A DNA stretch of 64,000 nt from Anisakis pegreffii. Taxonomy: Eukaryota > Nematoda > Chromadorea > Rhabditida > Anisakidae. Below the pieces are notes generated by a model. That model was not told where the DNA came from. It saw only the letters and a list, made by a program, of their open reading frames with translations, and searched no databases. The DNA lies in contig JAPYMA010000395.1 of NCBI GenBank assembly GCA_035041965.1, forward strand, positions 60,402 through 124,401, in the 5' to 3' direction. A program made the translations under genes and the position numbers. The first letter of the stretch is position 1. Every line of letters starts with the position of its first letter. Shown piece by piece: positions 56,901 to 64,000 of the stretch.

Positions 56901-57490
56901 AAACAACTGGAACTGATGAATGAATAAAGATGGCTGAGAGGTGAACATCGGCAAGTTATGAGAAAGAAAAAGAAGAGTTAAAGAAAAAATGACATCACTA
57001 ATTGGGTCAAAGGTCATAAGAAAGCTCTCTGATTTGTGCATTTCGAAAGATGCGCTGAAAGCGTTCGAACGGTTTCAGTGGTTGTCGACAATTTTCACGT
57101 TGATACTCACAGCTCTTCAGAAGAACTAGGTCGACAAAATAGGTCATTCGGCTAGCAAGGTAGAAACTAGTGCTTTAAGTAAGTGCGTATGATGCATTTT
57201 ATTCGTCTATAAATAAACAACTAAGTAAATGAATGAACTCCGGTATGTTTTCTGTCAATGATTAACACGTTCCCTAACTGCAATTGTTGGTGATGAGTAT
57301 TCTATGCTGAACACTCTCAAGTATTGTAGAAAATGTTCGATACCTTTAATCATCTGAAATTTATTGTTCCCTCCATTATCTACTATGAAATTCGACTATT
57401 GGATACGGCTGATGACAACAGCAAGCTTCATTCGACAACATTTATTTGCATGATTCGCTGATCGCGTTTCGTAATCGCTTGACAAAACCG

Positions 57491-57498
57491 TATAAAAG
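57491..57498 (+). promoter_or_regulatory. TATA-like box upstream of the small 58.25-kb gene
   Basis: TATAAAAG is followed by locally GC-richer GCAGCGGCTC. It sits about 760 bases before the start of the small protein gene; linkage to that gene is inferred from orientation only. Confidence 0.3.
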
Positions 57499-58252
57499 CA
57501 GCGGCTCATGCAACTCACCACGCATTGTTATCATGCAAGAGCATGTGACTCAAACGCTCTCGGCTCTAATATTTGCCTATGTTTGATCTCATCGGTGTAT
57601 TTCGTATAATTGATCTTTTTTCATGACAATACGATTGTTGTTCATAAATGATAGCCTATGTCTTGATTGCAACGTCTTGCGGCAGAAATGAATGAGTTAC
57701 TTAGAGAGGAGAGCTATGATGTTCTGTTACCAAGGGATTTTCATTGAGTTGGCATTACGCTGAGCATTTGACAAAAAAAACCATCGTCGCAGTGATCGAC
57801 TGATGCCTTTTAGGCCATTGTACATTCATGCATGTGTTCGTTAGAAACTGCTTGCCACATAGAGCTGAGATGTTTTTTGTGTGTTTGTGGATTAAATCCA
57901 GAAACGCACTCAACAGCGAGCCAATACCAGGTGATCGCGTGCCATTGTCTTGTCTTCAACTAATGCTATTCATGTGTTGCACTACCACTAGTGTGTTTGC
58001 TCTAAATTCGTTTCTTCAGATTTTTCTTTGAGTCTAGCTAGCATTTCAATTGTGCATTGTGCTCACAGAATGGTTATTGGTCGTTATTGAAATCGCTCCG
58101 AGGACGTCGCATGTTTCATAGAATCGCATTGAATTGTCTCGCAATTGATCGTTTTCACGTTATATTCTGTGTAGGTGTCGTTCGTAGATGTTATCTAAAG
58201 CATGTAATTTTAATTGTTCCAGTGTTTCAGATAGATTATTGAACGCAAAAAG

Positions 58253-59139
58253 ATGCCAGAAAAACAACCAAAGGAATCAAAAAGCTTGTATAAAGACAAG
58301 TTTTGTAAGGTTTGTTCTGGTTCATGTATTTTAATTGTTTAGTAGAGCTGTAGAATGTATGCTATGCCTTTAATATTCACTAACATTACTTCCCCATTAT
58401 CACGTTTCCAACTGAAAATGTTTTCTTTCTCACAAGGAATGACACGTTGTGAAACCGTGTACGAAAACGAAAACTTAGTTCAGCGTGAAACGGTCACTGG
58501 ATCGGTGCCTTAAAATACTGAAACGTGATGGATCAGAGATCGTGGAATTTTCTGATTTCCTTCCTGTTTAGTGGAACAGAAGTTTCTTTCCAGCTGAAGT
58601 TCGTCTACAATGAGTCGAGCTTATCGTTTTGATCTTTCAGTTGGGCACTTCGCAAATTCGTATTCGAACGTATTACTTTCCGACGTGTCAAGACAAAATC
58701 ATCAGTTTGGACAAAATCGTCAAGGTTTACTACAAGAAGCAGAACTTGAAAGAGGATTGTTGTCGTGTTAAACAATGGGGAATGTCATTGACTCCAGTTT
58801 GGTGGGCTTGTGATATGGCCAGGTTATTTTTCTATTTACAGCTGCTTTCAGCCATTTGAGTGTAGGTGAAGCATTACTTCACACGAATCTGATATTCATC
58901 CGGAATGAATATTCTTCTTCCGATGGTTAAACATAGGTGAACATGCAGACATTCAAAATCAATGTGGTGCTTATTCCAGAGGAGTGCATCGTTCATCAGC
59001 AAACGTTTATAATGTAGTGATCGATACGGGATCGATGATCTGTAAAGGCTTCTCAGTAACGAACATCAACACGTTTCTCAGCCATCTAGAACCGCTGATA
59101 CCAAAGGACAAATTCGTGCCTGACCAAATACCGTCATAA
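58253..59139 (+). CDS. Small conserved-looking protein of unknown function, 3 exons
   Basis: Proposed exons are 58253-58309, 58641-58809 and 58937-59139, giving 142 residues. AGTGTTTCAG ends at 58230, leaving a 22-base leader, so a spliced-leader start is plausible. Exon 2 contains IRIRTYYFPTCQDKIISLDK, KVYYKKQN and the Trp-rich QWGMSLTPVWWAC. Exon 3 contains HADIQNQCGAYSRGVH, VVIDTGSMICKGF and a C-terminal helix-like INTFLSHLEPLIP. Alternating hydrophobic strands and a final amphipathic helix suggest a PH-like fold, but that is inference; the family was not recognised. There is no signal peptide and no clear membrane segment. The exon 2/3 junction is the weak point: the best-looking donor (AG|GTTATT at 58822) breaks the frame, while T|GTGATA at 58809 keeps it and turns WWACDMAR into WWACEHAD. 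Confidence 0.55.
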
Positions 59140-60948
59140 GAATGATGATCGATCGATTGCGGTGCAACAGTTTTACGGAAAACACTTCTTCAGATGTCCA
59201 AGAGCAAGGAACTGTAGTTCAAGGCTAATGTGTGGCTGAGTTCAACCGATCGCTATCATATCACATTTGAACAGATTGAATCACATGTAGGATCAGTCGT
59301 AATAGCACGACTCTATTGAAAAATATCTTTGTACATATCAATTCGTGCTAATCCGAGATTGTTGGCAAATAATCCTGCTTGAGTTGATTTTTTTCGTGTA
59401 TATTAACATTTATTTAGTTGTTGTTCTAGTTGTTGAACTTGTGAAGTTAGATTTTTGTGTTGATGATTAGTTCAACGATATTTCATCAGTACTATGTTGT
59501 AAAGTTATCATCACTTTAACTATCTATTCCATTATTATAATATTCCATAATTTCATTCACAACCGGTGATATTGGTGTTTTCCTCAGTCACAGAAATTCT
59601 TCAGGTATATATAAAGATTCCACTGTCTGAGGTTTTTCCAACTACTCTTTATTGATGTTTTCGATTCCTTGCATACTTCGGCAGTCATCATGCTTAAGTG
59701 ATTTTTTTCATTACCGCCTATTACGTAAGCGAACTGAAAGGTTCCAGGAAGTTGTATGAATTGGGAATGCAGTAGTTCTCAATATCTTCGATAGCCTCTT
59801 AGGGAAACCGAACTGTCTATTTTGTTGGGTATTGTCTTGCGTCTTTTATTTTTGCAAATTTTATTGCAATTTGTTTGTTCGTATAAGCTTGAGTTTGTAC
59901 AAATCTGTATATCTTGTACATATATTGCTTACAGAAAGAAGTATCTTTCTGATTATTACTCTATTCATAATTTGTTAAATTATTCCGTGCTATTCGCATT
60001 ACGTGGAATATTTGTTACCTAATTTATTACATTCAGTCGGCGATTTACCATAAAACTCAATGAAATTTTATACATTACTAATGAAAAGGATATATTGAAA
60101 TGTTGAATAAACTTTGTTTTGAGTCGATGTTTACATCGCACAGATTTATGCCTGCGACTGATATACTGAAAATTTCGGTTATGATTCAGCTGAAGGTTCG
60201 AGGTTACCGGGAAATCGCATTGCAGCGACTTGTTTCATTTTGCGTTTCGTTTCGCATGTTCATTTCAACGAGATTCAGCGGGTCGCGTAACCATGCAGTG
60301 CGCTCCAATCACCCGATAAATGAGTGGCTGTGACCCAATTCCGTGCCCTAATTATGCGAACAGCGATTTTTCACTGGCTGCATACCATCGCAAACTGAGG
60401 AAACTTGCAAAGAGACGAGCAATACTGATCGATGGCACACTTATTAGGAATGATGGTTATTAGATGGCTGAGTTGGGAGGGAAGTTTCATGTAACGACAT
60501 CGGGTAATTGAAAACATCGAGCTTTCTAAGTAATGCGTAATGGTAGAACACATCAAATGGAAGGTAACCCAGTGAAAGGTGAATGATAATTTTCACTGTG
60601 GCTCTGAAAATGCCACAAACTTGGGAGAAATCATATGAAAACGAGTTGCTACTAATTAGAGATAACATCTTACAATTGGAATGTATCATTTTGCGGAAGT
60701 GGATCATGAAATTAGATCAAAAACGTTTCTGGGTGGAGTGTGACAACGCCTGGAAAGTGTGTGGTTGAATGAAACTCGGAGAATTTCAACATAAATGAAA
60801 CATTGTAATCCGATACAAACAACTGGTTTTTCAATTTGGAGCACATCAAAGAAATTGCTTGATAAAGCTTCAGTTAAACTGGGCAGATCACAGTCGTTTC
60901 GTTGCAGTCAGTTTAACGGTGATTCAGAGGATCTTCGCAGCATCTAAA
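59140..60948. other. Spacer before the collagen gene
   Basis: No gene recognised. An AATAAA at 60106-60111 is the nearest clear hexamer downstream of the small gene, nearly 1 kb past its stop. The collagen promoter should lie in the last few hundred bases; no TATA box stood out. ATCTTCGCAG ending at 60940 would leave an 8-base leader before the collagen ATG. Confidence 0.5.
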
Positions 60949-62968
60949 ATGGGTGTCAGCAGCGCGACAAATGCTGCTATCATCTTCTCGATTGTGTCGT
61001 TGATATTTTGTTTGGCTACCGTTTATAATATTTCATCACAGGTGACTGATATATGGAGCGAATTTGATGCAGAGATGAACTCTTTGAAGGTTTGCATAAA
61101 TTCTTCCATATATGCTGTCTTTTTTATCACAGAGAGGTACCGCGATACTTAGATGTCAGGCTGGAATCGTGACTTTTGTATGAATTGAGAGCATTTGTGT
61201 ATGAGAAGGCATAGAGCCCATTCACCATTCAACCCAAAAGCGCTCAAAATGTTAGCGTACGTCACCGACTGCTTCAGGCAAGGTTCATCGGGTGACTTTA
61301 GCTGCATTCTTTGCACATGCCATATCAGAATACCGCCAGTTATTGTCACTGACTGTCTTGGACGAGAATTTGTGTATGCTTTTAGTGCGCGTAGTTCAGA
61401 CCATAGGAACAATCAAATAATACTTCGACTGGATCCATTTGATCCAATTATTGTTTCACTTTAGAGCAAATGATTGAATATGATGTTGTTCTCATCTAGA
61501 TCACGACTTCAGAAGAACTTCACCTCAGATCTCAGTCTTTAACAGTGATTGCGCATTGTGCCCAAACAGCTAAGAAATTACTCAAAGCATTGCTCATATG
61601 AGCATGAACACATCAACTTTCATTAAGCACAACAAATTCAGATCATAACGGATGACCTGTGGATGGATATGCTACATCTCGGCGCTGGCACAACATCGAA
61701 TCGCGATCGTCGACAGACGTACAGTGCGTATGCAGCAACTGGTGTTAATAAAGAAAAACAGAATGACAGAGTGAAATCGACCTGCAGTATGTTTTTTTTC
61801 ATGTTGCTTATCGCCTTGTTTCATTGTATTCAGGTCCTTATTTAATAGCACGTCCATTTGTGAAATTTATAAGTTGTTCTTGATGTTATTATTAATGTTG
61901 TTAAGATTAATTTTTTGTCGTTATTATTTGATGTTTAAGTCAGCAATTTTCTACACAAAAGCAGTGTTGTTGAATACTCATGATAAATGCATTTCAGACT
62001 GTAAACAAGAGAATAAATGTCCGCAAGGACCAGCTGGTCCATCAGGTGAACGAGGTGAGGACGGAGAAGATGCGTTGCCAGGAAAGGATGGTACAGACGG
62101 TACAGATGCGTTAATGATTGAGCAACGTGAGATGCCTTTGCGTTGTCACTACTGCCCAACCGGTCCACCAGGACCACCTGGAGCCACTGGAAGAGGTGGT
62201 TTGCGAGGAATGCGAGGACCAAAGGGTGTACCAGGAATGCCTGGTAGGGACGGTATGCCTGGTATGCCAGGCGATATAGGATTACCTGGACCAGCAGGTA
62301 AGCTTGCGAATAGATGAATATTGATGCGTTCGTCTCTAGTAGAAACCGATTACAGTGGTGATTGCAACGATCATCATGCTGATACAATCGTTTCGATAAT
62401 TTCGAATTGTTAAGGTGATAATGGCGAGTCAGGCACGATTGGTGAAAAGGGTCTTGACTGTAATAGTTTCGTCTCGTCGAAGGGTGTTCGTGGGCCAGCA
62501 GGCGATGCAGGCCTGCCTGGACCTCCTGGAGACAACGGAGCAAATGCCTCAAGGGGTCCGCGTGGAGCCGTAGGTGAACAGGGTCTTGAAGGCTTCATGG
62601 GTACTATGGGTATGGATGGAGAAGAAGGAGCGATGGGACGTCCCGGCAGAACAGGAGATGACGCTGAGGTTAGTGATTAAAATCGCTAAAAAATTTAGGT
62701 GATTGTGGTGTTAACATCAGGACCTTGCAAAAATAAACGAAACTTATGAATGGTCAAGGAGATATAACGAATGTAGAATTTTCTCGATTTGAAACCTTGA
62801 AAAATTGGTATTATTCGGTGACGAACGGTCCTGTCAGTTCAAACAATAGCTCTTCAGATCATAACCAAATAATTACCAACAAACACCGCAAAACATCGTT
62901 GATTATTTCAGTACTGCCCATGTCCGCCAAGGGATTCACGTGGTACTCGCGCATTCCGAGTGATATAG
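60949..62968 (+). CDS. Nematode cuticle collagen, 5 exons
   Basis: Exons are 60949-61089, 61642-61786, 61998-62297, 62415-62668 and 62912-62968; phases close to 298 residues, a usual length for the family. Residues 1-50 carry the N-terminal membrane or signal segment (IIFSIVSLIFCLATVYNI) and the conserved ITDDLWMDM. RDRR at 68-71 fits the proprotein cleavage site of cuticle collagens. STCNCKQENKCP then leads into a first short Gly-X-Y block. A non-collagenous break with RCHYCP follows, then a longer Gly-X-Y block, a second break with LDCNSF, and a final Gly-X-Y block. The protein ends AEYCPCPPR plus 11 residues; YCPCPPR is a family hallmark. The product is exported by the hypodermis and crosslinked into the cuticle. 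The last exon is only 57 bases; without splicing, translation would stop four codons after exon 4 (VSD then stop). Confidence 0.94.
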
Positions 62969-63077
62969 AAGTTGTCTCCATAACATGAATCAACAATACT
63001 TCTCTTCATCGAATTTATCATGTTGGTCATTGTGAACGTTCACAGTGCTGATTTCTAGTGAACAATCAATTTCTATG

Positions 63078-63083
63078 AATAAA
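63078..63083 (+). terminator. Candidate poly(A) signal of the collagen gene
   Basis: AATAAA lies 110 bases after the collagen stop codon and is followed by T-rich sequence, a normal distance for nematode genes. Confidence 0.6.
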
Positions 63084-63121
63084 TTTTCTGATTTTCTTTC
63101 GATCTCTTCCAATCATTCGCG

Positions 63122-63226
63122 ATGAAGACGCAACAAATGAACGAGTTTGCCATTGAAGGCGAGAAGGATAAAGAGGCGATGAAAATCTTCGAGTCGTTAA
63201 ATGCAGTAACTGAAGAACATCAATGA
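63122..63226 (+). other. Short ORF, 34 codons, unknown
   Basis: It reads MKTQQMNEFAIEGEKDKEAM and then KIFESLNAVTEEHQ. It is hydrophilic, Glu/Lys-rich and helix-prone, unlike the surrounding AT-rich sequence. No acceptor or promoter is obvious before it and there is no recognisable family. It could be an exon of a gene running past the window end, or chance. Confidence 0.2.
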
Positions 63227-64000
63227 ATGCATTAATTGACAGAATTTGCCAATAATTTGCTATCATCAACTACCCAAATCAGCTGAATGAAAATGGTTTC
63301 ATTGCTTGTCTTCAAACAATTGTATAGTTGCAAATTACATTTGATGAACATTTTAGAGGAGAGTACCCGGCTCACATCCTAATGCTGTTTTAATCAGCAA
63401 TGAAACGTTCATTCAGTAGTTAGGTAAGGACAGAATGAAAGGAATGCCGAAAGTGTTTTCAGCTAATTTATGTTCAATGACACTCAACGCAAATTCAAGA
63501 ACCAGAGTAAATAACAAGCAATAACTATCATCATTCTAAATGCATTCTTAGATTGTCTGTGTTGAGGCATTCTTTACTGAACCAGCAAACAACGTACAAT
63601 GAAATCGAAACTCATTATCTGTCATTCAACCTCACTCCAAACCCAAAGTCCTTTGACAGTGCACATTGTCACCACTCCTATGTATTTAACTTTAATGTGA
63701 AAATCCTAGCAGCAATCTGATATCGGATATAGGCGGAAGAGCAGTCAGTTCTCCACCAAAACATCCCAGACAACTAATCGTGAGCGATTCTGCTTAGTTG
63801 AGGCGATACAGCTATTTTCTCAATGCTATGCGTGTTTCCATCTTCAGGACTACCGTACTCTCAGTTGACCAGTAACATATCAATTTCTGTGCACCAAACA
63901 ATCGAACAGAACCCATAGATTCCAAAAAAAATATTTTGTCGGGCGATCTTGATTAGTGCTGAAGATATAGCAATTTTATTAAAGTTGTGTCAACTAGCGC

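Larger units (their letters stand above)
51754..57480. other. Gene-poor interval after the YY1-type gene
   Basis: Apart from the repeat copy at 53.3-54.0 kb and a tRNA-like fragment near 52.95 kb, no gene is recognised. Two short ORFs follow splice-like acceptors or have protein-like composition: MTVHDSLEEYFSP... at 56133-56234 and MSKVKENMFRKVV... from 54979 to a GTAAGT. Neither has a known motif. Confidence 0.6.
62969..64000. other. Right end of the window
   Basis: Apart from the collagen poly(A) signal and one short ORF at 63122-63226, nothing was recognised in the last kilobase. Confidence 0.6.

Noticed and set aside
61935..62552. 205-codon minus-strand frame
   Set aside because: It is the antisense of the collagen Gly-X-Y exons; the repetitive codons keep the opposite strand open.

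Overview
The window looks like nuclear DNA of a parasitic-type nematode with a large genome. The evidence is a cuticle collagen with the typical N- and C-terminal modules, a nematode-specific ground-like (Grd) domain protein, a transcription factor with two DM domains (the MAB-3/DMD-3 arrangement), TTTCAG-type splice acceptors, and possible trans-splice acceptors a few bases upstream of start codons. The DNA is AT-rich (about 60-65% by eye, not counted). Introns range from about 0.1 to 9 kb and only five genes are well supported in 64 kb. This fits a low-density genome such as an ascaridomorph better than Caenorhabditis, but the species cannot be named from the sequence.

Layout. 1-21 kb: no supportable conserved gene; a few short coding-like ORFs, a possible TATA box and a tRNA-like fragment. 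21.8-38.5 kb (+): a five-exon DM-domain gene with very long introns, preceded by a duplicated TATA-like motif. 38.5-43.3 kb: no firm gene, but open A-rich segments on the minus strand. 43.3-46.3 kb (+): a five-exon secreted Cys/Pro-rich protein ending in a Grd domain; its first intron holds one copy of a dispersed repeat with inverted ends. 48.2-51.8 kb (+): an eleven-exon YY1/Pho-type protein with a REPO-like segment and four C2H2 fingers. 52-58 kb: no firm gene; the second repeat copy at 53.3-54.0 kb. 58.25-59.14 kb (+): a small three-exon protein of unknown function. 60.95-62.97 kb (+): a five-exon cuticle collagen. The last 1 kb holds one short ORF.

Functionally the window mixes two regulators (DM-domain and YY1-type) with two extracellular or cuticle products (Grd protein and collagen). 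Nothing suggests they form one pathway, and all five genes read on the plus strand with separate promoter space. All exon boundaries were derived by hand from reading-frame continuity and GT/AG sites. In all five genes the phases close exactly, giving 416, 300, 464, 142 and 298 codons before stop.
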